Of a DNA stretch of 64,000 nt, positions 1 to 10,711 are shown piece after piece (position 1 is the first letter of the stretch; each line of letters begins with the position of its first letter). This stretch comes from Penicillus capitatus. Lineage: Eukaryota; Chlorophyta. The notes below the pieces were generated by a model, which had not been told where the DNA came from, made no database searches, and saw only the letters and a program-made list of their open reading frames with translations. The translations under genes were made by a program, and so were the position numbers. Location: contig OZ287703.1 of NCBI GenBank assembly GCA_965649825.1, positions 62,001-126,000 of the forward strand. The letters run 5' to 3'.

Positions 1-819
1 GTCCGACCTTCGATGAAACTTGGTGACTACATGGATCTCGGATCGATGCAAACGATGTGTAATGCAGCCGTAGACGAAGACGAAACATGTCGCGCTGTGA
101 GGGACGTTATCGTGAGGGATGGCAAGCTACAATTCCCTCTGACACTGAAGACGAAGAATCAGATCATGATTGCGTTCAAAGAATTACTCTCTGAAGATCG
201 CTATTTTGAAGAGAGCCAACGCGCAATCAGAGCTGAGGCTGACCGACGTCGAACGCATTCTTCGAAAGCCAAAGAAGCGCGCCATGCCAATATGGATGAA
301 GAAGAAGCTCTTGACAGAGCTCATCTTTGCGAAGTTGAAAGCATAAGTAGAACTGAATCGCCGCTTGTGTGCAGAAGTGTCCAACCTAAGAAAGCATCTA
401 TGCATGCTAACCTTGAGATGGCAGGAAAGTCAATCCGTGCTCTCATTGATACTGGAGCCACGGATAATTTCCTACAAGAGGAAACCGTGAAAGCCCTCGG
501 ACTGGCCTCAAGCATGCTCCCTTCAGACAGGCATGTGGTCTTGGCCAACGGGGAGCGAGAGAAGATCACGGGACATCTAGATGTGCCCGCGAAGCTGGAT
601 GGTCGCCCGGTTAATTTCAGCGCTTACTGTTTTAAGGGAAAAGGCCAAGAAGCGATAATAGGGTATAAATTCCTCGAAACAAACGGCTACCTCGTTGATT
701 GTAGCTCCAAGAAGCTGATCAAAGTCGGCGAACCAGAAGTACAATGCTTCAAGGCATACGAACCTGAGCAAAAAAACGGATGTGGTCTGGCTGTGAATCC
801 GGCAAACAGCCAGGCCTAG
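1..819 (+). CDS. Gag-protease frame (5' partial)
   Basis: The frame is open from base 1, so the ATG at 13 is probably internal. The C-terminal half holds a retropepsin active-site motif, LIDTGATDNFL, around residues 143-153 counted from the ATG at 13. A second hydrophobic segment (AIIGYKFLETNG) near residue 217 fits the flap/C-terminal strand of the aspartic protease. The N-terminal part is charged and has no recognisable capsid or CCHC zinc knuckle in view. The frame ends at the TAG at 817-819, 40 nt after the start codon that opens the pol frame, and contains a -1 frameshift signal just before its stop. Confidence 0.85.
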   Translation, partial: VRPSMKLGDYMDLGSMQTMCNAAVDEDETCRAVRDVIVRDGKLQFPLTLKTKNQIMIAFKELLSEDRYFEESQRAIRAEADRRRTHSSKAKEARHANMDEEEALDRAHLCEVESISRTESPLVCRSVQPKKASMHANLEMAGKSIRALIDTGATDNFLQEETVKALGLASSMLPSDRHVVLANGEREKITGHLDVPAKLDGRPVNFSAYCFKGKGQEAIIGYKFLETNGYLVDCSSKKLIKVGEPEVQCFKAYEPEQKNGCGLAVNPANSQA

Positions 820-832
820 TGCGATTGCTGGA
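771..832 (+). promoter_or_regulatory. Programmed -1 ribosomal frameshift signal
   Basis: A slippery heptamer A AAA AAC (771-777) sits exactly in the zero frame (codons AAA 772-774, AAC 775-777). Six nucleotides later begins a 10-bp stem: 784-793 (GGTCTGGCTG) pairs with 807-816 (CAGCCAGGCC), with one G-U pair. The loop bases 798-803 (TCCGGC) can pair with 827-832 (GCTGGA), one G-U, giving an H-type pseudoknot with loops of 4, 3 and 10 nt. A -1 slip here moves directly into the pol frame. Heptamer, spacing and structure all match the known class of retroelement -1 signals. The pairing was found by eye. Confidence 0.85.
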
Positions 833-3527
833 GCCTCTCAAATACATGCCATTCAAACGAAACAATCGATTAGTGATTCCCTTTAATAGGAATTGGATGT
901 TGGGGCCACAAGAAAAGAGAGCCATCAACATCCAGATCCAATTTAGTGACATTAAACAGATCGAAGACGCTACCCGACCAAGTTACATAGAGTTTCATGC
1001 GAAGACTGATGGGAAGCGCATCTGGGGTGTGATAACAAATCACTCGAAAACGGCTGTTGCGCTTACACCGAAGAGTGATCTATGCAACGTGATGACTACA
1101 TCTACAAGCATAATGATTCCTGACCAAGGCATCCGAATCATTGAAGACCGAGAGAAGGTGTCGATGTGTCGAAGCGCAGCACTCGACGGAGAAAGATGGA
1201 AAGAAGAGTTCCCAGAGCTATTTGAGGAAACGTTAGGTAAATGTCAACATTATGTTGTCAACCATATTCCCCTCAAATGTCCGCTTGACCCACGCCAGCA
1301 ACCGAAACCACCTCCAAGAGGACCGGCTCAAGAGCAAGCTCTGCAGAAAGATCTGGATCAGTTGATAAAAGATGGTATTGTCAGCGAAGCAGCCCAAGAA
1401 CCTCTACTCATGCCTATTTTCGGCGTTCCTAAAAAGGAAGGCGGCGATCGAATTGTGGCTGATTTGCGAAGACTCAACAGTTTCGTGAGAAAAGAGCCTT
1501 ACTCGAAAACTTCGAGAACTAATGTCGTGGCAAGCATTCAACCGTTTTCTGTTGGTTCAAGCTTGGACATTTCCAGGGCTTACAACCAGATAGTGTTGGG
1601 CCAACAGATCAGACAGTTTTTCGGCTTCTCTCACCGAAACAAACAGTACGTTTTTAATCGACTGCCGTTTGGTTATTCGAATTCTCCATTCGAATTCCAG
1701 CGGGCGCTCGATAAGACTTTGCGTAATGTTAAAATACAATCGCAACTAATAGTGTACGCAGATGACATCTTGGTGCTGAGTTGTTCCGATGAACAGCATG
1801 AAAAGGACCTTCAACTGCTCTTGAAGGCACTGGTCAAAGACGGCTGGAAACTCAATCCCAAGAAGAGTAAATTTGGAAGAACAAGCTTCCAGTATCTGGG
1901 CATGGAATTGTCAACTGAAGGGTGGACCCCAGAATCAGCGGTACTCACCCAATGGAAAGACATGAAGCCCCCTCAAGGAATAAAAGAGTGGCGCAAGGTG
2001 AAGGGTTGGTGGAATGAAATTTGCAGATTCGTATGGAAAGGGGCTACTGTTTCGCAAGCATTGAAGAGGTGTGAAGAATCCGGCAAGTCGGAAGACTGGA
2101 CAGAGTTCTTGAAATTACTCGAACAACACACCGTCAGGATTACTCTACCATCATCAACGAAAGAGTACTCGGTCAGTGTGGATGCATCGAGCACTGGATG
2201 GGGCGCGTGCCTGCAGCAAGATCAAGCCATCATAGTGTGCACGTCCGGCCTGTGGAATTCGCAGATGCAGAAGCACCGTTCGAACGAACTTGAAGCTGAA
2301 GCGCTGCTACAAGCGTTGCAGCGATTTAAGCCGTACATCTACGGACAGGACGTCACTGTCTACACCGACAACAGTTCCACGTTCAGCTTGGATAATCCAG
2401 ACAATTGCAGTCCATTTGTGTACAGACGTCTTGTGAAACTTCTGGAGTTTTGTCCTGACATTCGATTCGTCGATGGTCGAAGCAATGTAATCCCAGACTT
2501 TCTGTCACGAATGCCACACTTGAGAACCATGCAAGAAGATCCTTATCGCCTGTTGAAAAGAGCGCATGATGGCCACTTCTGTGCACGCAAGACGATGCAA
2601 CGATTGAAGGCACTTGGAGGAGGAGCGACGTGGAAAGCGGTCAAGGCTTATGTCGAAAGCTGTACAGCGTGTCAACGCTTTAAGGCGGCGAAGCCTGTGA
2701 TTCCTCTAGGAGTAGTTGAAGAAGTCATGGATGTCAAAGATGTTTGGAGTGCCGACTTTATTGGTCCCCTCAAACCTGCTGAAGGAGGAGTGCAGTATAT
2801 CTTGGCGGTGACCGATCATCTCTCAAGGTTTCTGTGGACGTCAGCGTCGAAACGTGCGGATACCAAGACGGCTCAACGTCACTTACAACGTCTATTCGAT
2901 GAAGTCGGAGTGCCCAAGGTTCTGCTGACTGACTCAGCTTCATATTTCACGTCCGAGAAGTTTCAATCGTGGCTCCGTAACGCAGGCATCAGAGGCGTAC
3001 TGGCACCTGGTCACGCTCATCACTCGAATGGACAGATCGAACGATGTAATCAGAATTTGATCGGGCGATTACGTCGAATGATGCATGAAGGAGCCCGAAG
3101 ACCTACCTGGATGAAACTCCTGAAGAAAGCGACAGATGTGATTAATGAAACTGCCAATGATGTCACGGGATCACCGCCAGCGGTGCTCTGGGCAATGGGT
3201 CGTCTGGAGACCGAGGTAATCTCAGAGGTCAGGCAAGCGCGCTCTCGAGCGAGGCAGAAAACTTGCGCTCGGCAGCAGAAGACCTCCGAGGGTCGATCTT
3301 CTCCTTCTCGTTTACTCTTCCAAGCTGGCGAGAGTGTCTGGCTTAGAGATCATGTTCGAATGGGCCGCTTAGACGAAAAGTTTGCACCCTTCTGGAAGGG
3401 GCCTTATCCGGTGAACAGAGTGATATCGAATCACCTCAGGGAACTCCAATGCGGCTCTCGTAGTTTGATCGTACATGTGGATTCACTCCGGGAAGTTCAG
3501 CACAGGGAAGCGTGTGGAAATGAATGA
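780..3527 (+). CDS. pol: Pol polyprotein: RT, RNase H, integrase
   Basis: The frame covers about 915 residues from the ATG at 780, but is probably reached by -1 frameshifting from the gag-protease frame. Reverse transcriptase shows LDISRAYNQI, LPFGYSNSPFEFQ and the catalytic YADD box (about residue 326). RNase H follows with VDASSTGWGA, the ELEAEALLQAL helix and YTDNSS (D-E-D set). The integrase has an H-H-C-C zinc finger (HDGH...CTAC), then the core with D (WSADFIGP), D (LTDSASYF) and E (NGQIERCNQN), and ends in a GPY/F-like stretch, FWKGPYPV. All catalytic acids are present. It would reverse-transcribe and integrate the element. Stop TGA at 3525-3527. Confidence 0.93.
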   Translation: MWSGCESGKQPGLVRLLEPLKYMPFKRNNRLVIPFNRNWMLGPQEKRAINIQIQFSDIKQIEDATRPSYIEFHAKTDGKRIWGVITNHSKTAVALTPKSDLCNVMTTSTSIMIPDQGIRIIEDREKVSMCRSAALDGERWKEEFPELFEETLGKCQHYVVNHIPLKCPLDPRQQPKPPPRGPAQEQALQKDLDQLIKDGIVSEAAQEPLLMPIFGVPKKEGGDRIVADLRRLNSFVRKEPYSKTSRTNVVASIQPFSVGSSLDISRAYNQIVLGQQIRQFFGFSHRNKQYVFNRLPFGYSNSPFEFQRALDKTLRNVKIQSQLIVYADDILVLSCSDEQHEKDLQLLLKALVKDGWKLNPKKSKFGRTSFQYLGMELSTEGWTPESAVLTQWKDMKPPQGIKEWRKVKGWWNEICRFVWKGATVSQALKRCEESGKSEDWTEFLKLLEQHTVRITLPSSTKEYSVSVDASSTGWGACLQQDQAIIVCTSGLWNSQMQKHRSNELEAEALLQALQRFKPYIYGQDVTVYTDNSSTFSLDNPDNCSPFVYRRLVKLLEFCPDIRFVDGRSNVIPDFLSRMPHLRTMQEDPYRLLKRAHDGHFCARKTMQRLKALGGGATWKAVKAYVESCTACQRFKAAKPVIPLGVVEEVMDVKDVWSADFIGPLKPAEGGVQYILAVTDHLSRFLWTSASKRADTKTAQRHLQRLFDEVGVPKVLLTDSASYFTSEKFQSWLRNAGIRGVLAPGHAHHSNGQIERCNQNLIGRLRRMMHEGARRPTWMKLLKKATDVINETANDVTGSPPAVLWAMGRLETEVISEVRQARSRARQKTCARQQKTSEGRSSPSRLLFQAGESVWLRDHVRMGRLDEKFAPFWKGPYPVNRVISNHLRELQCGSRSLIVHVDSLREVQHREACGNE

Positions 3528-3650
3528 CTACAACTGACACAATCAAATGAATCATGTGTCATTATAAAAGGAGGAAGTCAAACAGTCTTTTAGAGATTAG
3601 TTCTCCCGACTCTTCGTCTTGTTTTCCCGCGCCATCGACTGTCAACTTAC
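3525..3650 (+). repeat. Putative short 3' LTR
   Basis: Downstream of the pol stop there is room for only a very short LTR before LRR coding sequence. A candidate starts with TG at 3525 and ends in CA near 3650. It contains a TATA-like ATTATAAAAG (3561-3570) followed by the purine run GGAGGAAG. The other LTR is outside the window, so the ends cannot be proved. A truncated LTR is equally possible. Confidence 0.3.
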
Positions 3651-3671
3651 ACTGTTCACATTTTTTATCCG

Positions 3672-4130
3672 ATGACACCAAAGCAACTGCTACAAATGGC
3701 AGAGATCATGCCGCGTCTGGAATCTCTGGAAATTCATAACTACCTCTGTGCGTTTTACATACCAAGTTTCATGTTCCTTAACATAAAAGGCTTGCGATCG
3801 CTCAGCCTGAAGGGAGTGGATGTCGAATTGGATTTTTTCGACGTACCGGCCTCTTTAGAACACTTGACGGCGCTTCGATTGTGCTGTCGCCAGAGTACAG
3901 AAGGTTTACATTCGGTCCGATTTTATGCCGAGGCCAATCGCCTTACGAACCTGTTGTTTCTGCGCCTGTACGTCCTTGATCCATACCAAAGCCTCGTGCT
4001 GGAACATCTGTCTGGAGAGCAGCTGAGCAGGCTCCAGGTGCTGGAATTGCCCCGCTGCAAGTTGGACGATAGCCAGAAGAACTACCTTTTCTCCAGATTT
4101 CCGTCTCTCCGTCGTTTCTCTTCCGATTAA
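3672..4130 (+). pseudogene. 3' fragment of an F-box/LRR family gene
   Basis: The 152-residue frame aligns with the C-terminal third of the F-box/LRR gene at 40398-42014. The matches run from MPRLESLEIHN (versus MPHLRSLRIEN) through LEHLSGEQLSRLQVLELPRC to the terminal FPSLRRF. The N-terminal F-box half and the conserved intron are missing. The break lies at the boundary with the retrotransposon, so the gene was probably truncated by that insertion or an associated rearrangement; its 5' half may lie left of the window. The first ATG at 3672 is unlikely to be a true start. Confidence 0.7.
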
Positions 4131-4556
4131 GACATCTGCCACTTTGCGCGTGTGACGTTTGGGTTCTGATTTCGTTGTCAGTTGTGCAATACTGGTGCGC
4201 ATTTCCCATTTGTTCGTCTCAGTCAGTGCACGGCTTAGTAAGAGACTATATTTGTTCTGAACTCTCAAAGAAAAGTATACGCGTCTAACTAAGGACAAAG
4301 AAAACGATGTCATTTCGCAGAGCTGCTGCTGTTCGGGGTGTTAAGGTTGTGTTCCGATTGAGTATTCAATGCCTGAGAGAATCGAAGGCATGAGTGATGA
4401 CGCAGTACAGTGGCGATGATCGTAATGCGCAACGAAATTCGCGTGAACTTCGTACACCTAACAACAACGATTCAACGAATAAGCGCGAAGTTCAATCGAC
4501 GCAAGTCCGTCACGGCTTTACGCCGCGTTTCTGGAAGAAACTTCGCCCATGCTCCG

Positions 4557-6326
4557 ATGGGGTGCGTACATTCGAAAGAGATTTCTCAACGCACAGAGAG
4601 CAGACGCTTATCGAAGTCTGACGCGTCCGCCAGCTCAGACGATGCACAGTACAGCGTCGCGAGTCCGTCTGTGACAGCAGCCGACTCGGAGTGGACCCTT
4701 GGCGTTCTCCTGGACGAGCACGAGGATTTGCTGCTCAAAACGCTAACATGCGTCATGGAGGATGGACTCCATGAATGCCGCCGTGTGTGCCGTCGTTGGA
4801 GAGACGCCTGCGGGAAGCTGCCGGTAGAACTCCGCGGCATTCATCCGGACCAGCTGCAGAGAGTAGTCGCTTTGTTCCCGGAGGTCGTCTCGCTAACCTT
4901 GGGGAGGCGCCTTGCCAGCGAGGACACTATCGAAGGGCAAGCCATTCCGCGGCTGTCGCGTCTGAAGAACCTACAGCATCTGCATGTGTTCTACGGCAAG
5001 CTAAGGGACGCCGGCGGCCTGGTAACATGTTATCCGTTGATGAATCGTTTACTGTCTCTCTCCTTGTGGATGGACAGAGACGCCTTGAGTGACGTCGTCC
5101 AGGCATTGCGTCGTCTGACGAACCTGGAGTCACTGCGTCTCGGGGATTGCCGTTTCGAGCAGACCGATTTGGAGCCCGTTACGGAGCTCCGCGGGCTTAG
5201 AGAGCTGAAGATTGCTGTTCAGTTGATCGTCAACAGACGCGGCGAGCTCCTTTTCCCTTCGCTGACAAAGCTTACGTCTCTGTACGTCGTTGGCGGTTCT
5301 CTCGGAGTACACACGCCGTTCACGATCGACTTGCAGGTGTGAGAATTCGGAATCGCATTGGATCTCTCCACGTGTCTTTTGTTGTAGTGCATCTCGCCGT
5401 ATGCCGCGACCCTACAGGAGCTGGACGTTTGTTCGTGGTGGTGGTTCGAACCTTTGTCGACGCGTGGGCGGTCGTTTTGGAGAATGTTCGCGTGTCTGTC
5501 AAGCCTCTCGGTTCACCATTTTTTCCGAGGAGAAGACATTTTTTTCGAAGGCCTTATGGAAGTGCGTCATCTGACGAAGGTGGATTTTTACAAACTGGGC
5601 CACGGAGGACTGCGAGCATTTGCGGAATGCATGTCCTCGTTCGCCAGGATCCGATCGCTCACGCTCAGAGACAACTATCGAGCGATTTTGCCGGAGATCA
5701 CGGAACGTCTCACAATCCTGACGCAACTCACTGAGCTGTATCTGGATCCGATATCGAGGAGCTACTCTCTTCGTCTTCCAACGGGAATCGTCAACCTCCA
5801 TCTCCGTTCCACTATGAGTCTTGTGGGAGCCTCGCTTAACGCGAACGAATACTTGATATGTCTCGCATCACTGACCAATCTCACCTCCTTGTCGATCGAC
5901 AGCGGCGACGAGCTGCGTCTTTTTCAGCCCGGAAGCGTGACGCCTTCCCAGTTTTCCAGACAACTCAGCGGACTGAAGGATCTGGAGACGAAGAATGTGC
6001 GCGTGGACGACTTGTTTGTCGACGCTCTGGCAGATATGACAGGACTGACGAAGCTCTGCCTCGTCAATCGTCTCAGTGTCGTGGATCCCTACACCGTTTG
6101 CCCGAGGCTGAGTCTTCTGTCAAACCTGGAGGTGCTGAAGATTTCGTGTATCGAGAGCCGTTTCAGCAGTAGAGTTGGATTGCCGCAAATGTGTCTGCCG
6201 AAGCTCAGAGAACTGAATCTGCCTCTTGCAAACACTGACCTCAGTGCGCGCAGAGAGGTGTGGCAGATGTTTCCGTGTCTTCGAGAGTTCTCGCTGTCTG
6301 GAAGGAGGACCTCAGCTTACGAATAA
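4557..6326 (+). CDS. F-box-like/LRR protein with N-myristoylation motif
   Basis: Two exons, 4557-5336 and 5388-6326, flank a 51-nt GT-AG intron, giving about 572 residues. The ATG at 4557 gives MGCVHSKEIS, a good N-myristoylation (G2, S6) plus palmitoylation (C3) signal, which suggests membrane attachment. Residues about 48-85 form an F-box-like helix pair (LLDEHEDLLLKTL...ECRRVCRRWRDACGKLPV). The rest is irregular leucine-rich repeats (L..L..L.L patterns about every 24-27 residues). The family's conserved phase-0 intron falls before the motif [I/L]xPYAxxL. Known F-box/LRR proteins supply substrates to SCF ubiquitin ligases; no substrate can be inferred. An upstream in-frame extension exists but lacks an ATG. 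Confidence 0.8.
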
Positions 6327-7554
6327 ATCCTTCATTACCTCAAGTTGTTGCCTGAGGGTCATCTGTCCAAATTGGTATCCGATCGTTATTTCAGTTTTCA
6401 AAGCAAGCATAAGACAGAGGGTCATGAGTGATGGACTGATGGATTGCATCAAGGACCATCAAGCACATCCCAGTTGCCCCTAAGATCTGCTTGGTCGAAC
6501 TCCCCTGTATTCGAAGTTCATTAGCAACCATGTGCTTATCGACGCATATTGTTATTTAGCGTTCCGATTGCCTTGCTGATCTTAACGCCTGTCGCGCTTC
6601 GGACCTGCATTCCTACATGACACTCCTGATGGTCCAGTCGATTTAGTGCGCTTCTTGGCGGAAAGCATCGTCGGTTCACCTGTGTTTCCATTGCGGGAAT
6701 GCCATCTTGCCGAGAAGAGATTTCCATTGCTTCCTGGACCTGTCCGTGAAGACAGAGATTCTGCAAGCTGTCTGCCTTTTCCCTACGGAGAGATATGTGT
6801 TCGAGACGCGTCGCTAAAAAGAGAGTTCCACGGATGACATCCAGTACTGGACAGTTCGAATGGAACGCTAACGCTGCATCCTCCGATTCTCAGCATGTCA
6901 CCGGCGGCGATGTCTGAAAATGGCAGGAGTGTTAATCGATCGTGTGATCTTTCGACGCGTGACGAAGACACGGACGGCGACTCGCGGAACTTTCCAAACA
7001 GCGGAGCGAATCTGCGGCACTGTCATCGAGGGACAAGTACATGACATCTACGGGCCGGGCAGGAATTCGGGCGTTCCAGAGTAGCGATCGAGACGGCGAG
7101 GATGATGACGCGACATTTGCATATCGAGCACTGTTCTAGTGATCCACTTCGCTTTCGCACTCCTGTGTTCACTGGACGGCTTGAGACGTAGCTGTCGCTT
7201 TTGCGCTGCTCTGGATAGGAGGCCGACAACACTACCCTCCAGTCGCCCTGTTTCACTCCATCAGTCGAACGGAAAGGCAACCGGCGCCGAGTGCTCAGGA
7301 GTACGGCAAACCTGCTCCGCGAACGGATTGCGCGACTCGGCGCTTCTCGGTTCTGCGCATTCCAGAAACCTCGCTCGCCGCTTCTTCGACGGTAACGTCG
7401 TCGGTCGACAGGACGACGTTTCTTAGACTGGAGTAGCTTCAGACTGATGATCCGTCGTCGACAGAGGAGCTTCTGATGTGACGTCGGACTCCACTTCTTC
7501 CCATTTCTTCTGCAGTTCACGGACAGTTCGGATGAGGTGACGTCGAGGCAAAAA
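6327..7554. other. Intergenic, no gene seen
   Basis: Open frames here are short, overlap on both strands and carry no recognisable domain. A stretch near 6450-6680 resembles 20350-20470 in scattered blocks (for example CTAAGATCTGCT versus CATAAGATCTGCT), possibly an old repeat or a shared flank of duplicated F-box/LRR loci. The promoter of the next gene must lie at the right end. Confidence 0.4.
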
Positions 7555-9210
7555 ATGAGCAGCGTTGCAAGTTGTACGCGGCAGGAGAGCCGTCTCGGAG
7601 AACTGCTGGACGATGAGTACTTTCTGTCCAAGGTCTTGAGGTATCTCGTGGACGACGGGCTCCACGAGTGTTCGCGCGTCTGTCGGAGATGGCGCAGAGT
7701 GAGTCTGCGGATGCACCCCAGACTCGCACGCGTTCCTTGGAACAAGATTCCGGACGCCGCCTCGAAGTTCCCCAACGCCGTTTCCGTGTCGGTGGACACC
7801 GAGGCATCCACGGACGACCTCTACTACTACCCAGGCGTCCTCACCCGTTTCCCGAACATCGAACAACTGTCCATCGAAGGAGAGCATCCGCCCGACAGCG
7901 CATCGTTCTCCCTCTGTCTGCACCACGCCCTGTTAATCGCATTGCCTTCCCTGCAGCGACTGCTGTCGCTTTCGGTGCGACTGCACTCCGACCAATCGCA
8001 TTCCCAGACGGCATCGGCGCTGAAGCACCTCACGAATCTGACACGCCTGTGGGTGATGGAACCGAAGGATGTCGACATCGACCTGGAGCCGTTCGCCGAC
8101 ATGCACAAGATCGAGGAACTGTGCGTCGGTCCCAGCCTCCTGATCGACCGACAAGGCCAGCTCGTGTTTCCTTCCCTGACGAATCTGACGACACTGGAGC
8201 TGACAAGCGCGCTGTCGAGAAGAACGAGACCGCAGTGCGAAGGCAGACTGCTCGAGGTGACTGCAGTCCATCGCTGACCTCATGTAAGGAAGCGTGTGTG
8301 CATCTTCCAGATCCTGCTCCCTTACGCTTCCACGCTGAAGTCGTTCGACGACACCAACGGGCGCAATGAAATGTGGATTCTGCCGACGGCGGACTGGTCT
8401 GTGCTCGACCACTTCACGAGCCTGGAAACGCTCTGCGTCTCGAAGTCCGACATGTCGCGATGGAGTTCCCAACTCTGGGCGAAGCTCAGAGAGATGGGCA
8501 CCGTCACGGAGCTCGCACTCAGTCCCTTGAGAATCTCGACGATTGCGGACGCGGAGGCGTTCTTCGGATTGAGTCAGCTGAAGTCGCTGACGATCGGAGG
8601 CTGCAACAGGAATCGGATCGACCCGGGATTCGATTCGCTGGCGCTCTTGGCCAACCTGACACAGCTTCTTGCCGTGCACACCCCAGTGACATCGTCCGTC
8701 AGCGAACTGACAGGACTCGTCCGTCTGGGACTGTGCGTCGGCGCGGACCGTAACCTCGACCTGACTCGAACGCTATCCGGTCTGCATCTGCTGGAGGACC
8801 TGGTTCTGAACTGCTACCTGGATAGAGGTCTCTCCGGATCTGTCTTTGCCCCGTTGACCGGATTGAAGAGTTTCTCGCTGATAATGGCTGATCTGAAGAT
8901 CGAAGAGGATTTCTTTCCGGCGCTGGGATCTCTGAAGAGTCTGACGTCCCTCGCGGTGTGCTCGAACGGGCCGATGGATTTCGATTCGCGTCAGCGATTC
9001 TGCAGAATCACGCTTCTGACGACGCTGAGGGAGCTGACTCTGATGATCACGCACTTGGACTTCTTCGATCTGCTGACGGGTGTGCGAGGTTACCTCGTCG
9101 AAGGGAGCTTTCCAAGATTGCGCTCCCTCTGCACCGGCGCCGAGAACTTAACGGATGGTGCGCGTCGAGAGTTGAAAAGAAAGCTCCCTTGTCTGAACCA
9201 TCTGGAGTAG
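7555..9210 (+). CDS. F-box-like/LRR protein
   Basis: Exons 7555-8256 and 8311-9210 flank a 54-nt intron and encode about 533 residues. The F-box-like segment LLDDEYFLSKVL...ECSRVCRRW sits at residues about 17-50, followed by LRR-type sequence to the end. The intron is in the same phase-0 position as in the paralogues, just before ILLPYASTLKSF. The closest relative in the window is the decayed copy at 45584-47199, which matches along the whole length. The frame extends upstream through a GTG, but the first ATG is 7555. Role by family: a substrate adaptor of an SCF-type ubiquitin ligase, inferred only from the domain pair. Confidence 0.8.
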
Positions 9211-10711
9211 CTGTCTGCGTCCACCACTCACAAAACGTTCTCGCTCTTTATAAGGCTCGGTACCTGTGTAGGATAAGAGAGGCAGATGCCATGCATTCTA
9301 ATGTGGGGAGAATGAACGCATTAAAACGAAAGCAGTTTTTATTTCAGAGCGCATTACTAGTGGTGTGCATGCTGCTGGTCTTCGATGATTCTCACAGTTT
9401 CATTCCTGACATCGAACGACAGATTGTCTAAGTCTATGTAACCTCACCCTTGGCACGTACAGAATGGGTAAACAGAGAAGAGAGAAGATTGATCGACAGG
9501 CCACGACAGGCCATTTTGGCAGCGACGGTGTGCTCCTGTCACATCAAGATACACCTTCCGCATCACCGGCTCCAGCGACTGATGCAGTAGACCCTTAACG
9601 ATTCGAAACGAAGGAGTTCAGCGATCCAGAGCTGGACGAAAGAAAACAGGTCTGCTCCACTGGTCCTGTTTTACACGGACTGTGCCGCGTTGTGTGTTGC
9701 TTTGGAATGCAAAATCGAGTCTCGCGGATGATCGAGCGAACGTAACAGGTAAGGCAGTCGCGTATTCTTATCTCGTCTTCGTTCGCTCATGTAGACCCAC
9801 GATGCCATGAGATGAATCGTCGTTTGTTTCATGTCCATGTCTACAGTGGCAGCATTCCAGGATGTTCTTCTGTCGCCCAAGGAATCGAGACACGGACGTT
9901 AGCGTTGGGATTCTTTGCCGCCAGCGTGACGTTTCTCGTTCCACCTGTAGTGAGCTGCCGAATCAATCTGGGCCGTGTATGGGCTGAATGGTGGCCGCGT
10001 TACAGTCAGGATAGCTGGTAGCTCACGCATCGCGATGAGGGAACGGACGGCGCGTGCAGCTGTTACTGGTCTCGATTGCAGTTCCAGGAGCATCGGGTGA
10101 CTTTAAGAACTCGACGTTTTCAGGACTGACTACATCCTTCCTTTTCGATTGTAGCTTACCAGGAACGGACGGTCAATACTGAAACGATAGCTGGCTCAGC
10201 AGGCACTAACCTGCGTAATGTATTCATTTGCGGCATTAGATAACGGTGGAGTTAAGTTCACAGTCAGCTTTTGCATCGCTGGCGTCTATTCCGACTCACG
10301 GTTAGTTTACTTACTAACAAGACGGCTTTCGACGGCGGCATCGGAGCAATCTGCAGCGAATCGACAGATCATGCCAATGACGCAACGTTAGATGTCTACG
10401 CGACAAGGTGAAACAATTAAGCTGTCTCGCGTCTCTTCGCAAACGTCGTGACATGCGTCTTGTCCTCAGAATGCACATGGCAGACGCATCAGCGGTCGAA
10501 TCCGATGCGACGTTTGAATTAATCATGCAGCGAGAATGGATGGCAGATAGAAAAGATGATGTCCAGTCCACCGTTCTCGCATTCGACGTGACCCGCGGAT
10601 CATCCACGAGGCAGCATCGCGCCGCGGAGGAGCAGCTGCTGGTGTACTACTCTCGGCATACCCTTATATTGACTGCGTTTGGTCAGCTGTTCGTGTTCTT
10701 AAGTCGCTAAC
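9211..10711. other. Intergenic, no gene seen
   Basis: No frame longer than about 160 codons and none with a recognisable domain. The frame at 8958-9431 is a shadow of the LRR gene that runs past its end. The frame at 10408-10710 has no family resemblance and probably covers the 5' leader of the next gene. Confidence 0.4.

Larger units (their letters stand above)
1..3650 (+). mobile_element. Ty3/Gypsy LTR retrotransposon, 3' part
   Basis: The window opens inside an LTR retroelement. Domain order is protease (in the first frame), then reverse transcriptase, RNase H, HHCC zinc finger, DDE integrase and a GPY/F-like C-terminal module in the second frame. Integrase downstream of RNase H is the Ty3/Gypsy (Metaviridae) order. 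Key catalytic residues are present and neither frame has internal stops, so this looks like a young or recently active copy. The gag start and 5' LTR lie left of the window. The 3' end is close to 3650, because F-box/LRR coding sequence begins by 3672. The junction suggests that the element landed in, or rearranged against, an LRR gene. Confidence 0.9.

Noticed and set aside
4410-4556. Upstream extension of the first F-box/LRR gene from 4410
   Set aside because: It would need a GTG start; the ATG at 4557 gives a sensible N-terminus.
7023-7811. 262-codon minus-strand frame
   Set aside because: Antisense to the F-box/LRR gene at 7555; Arg/Ser-rich, no domain. A shadow frame.
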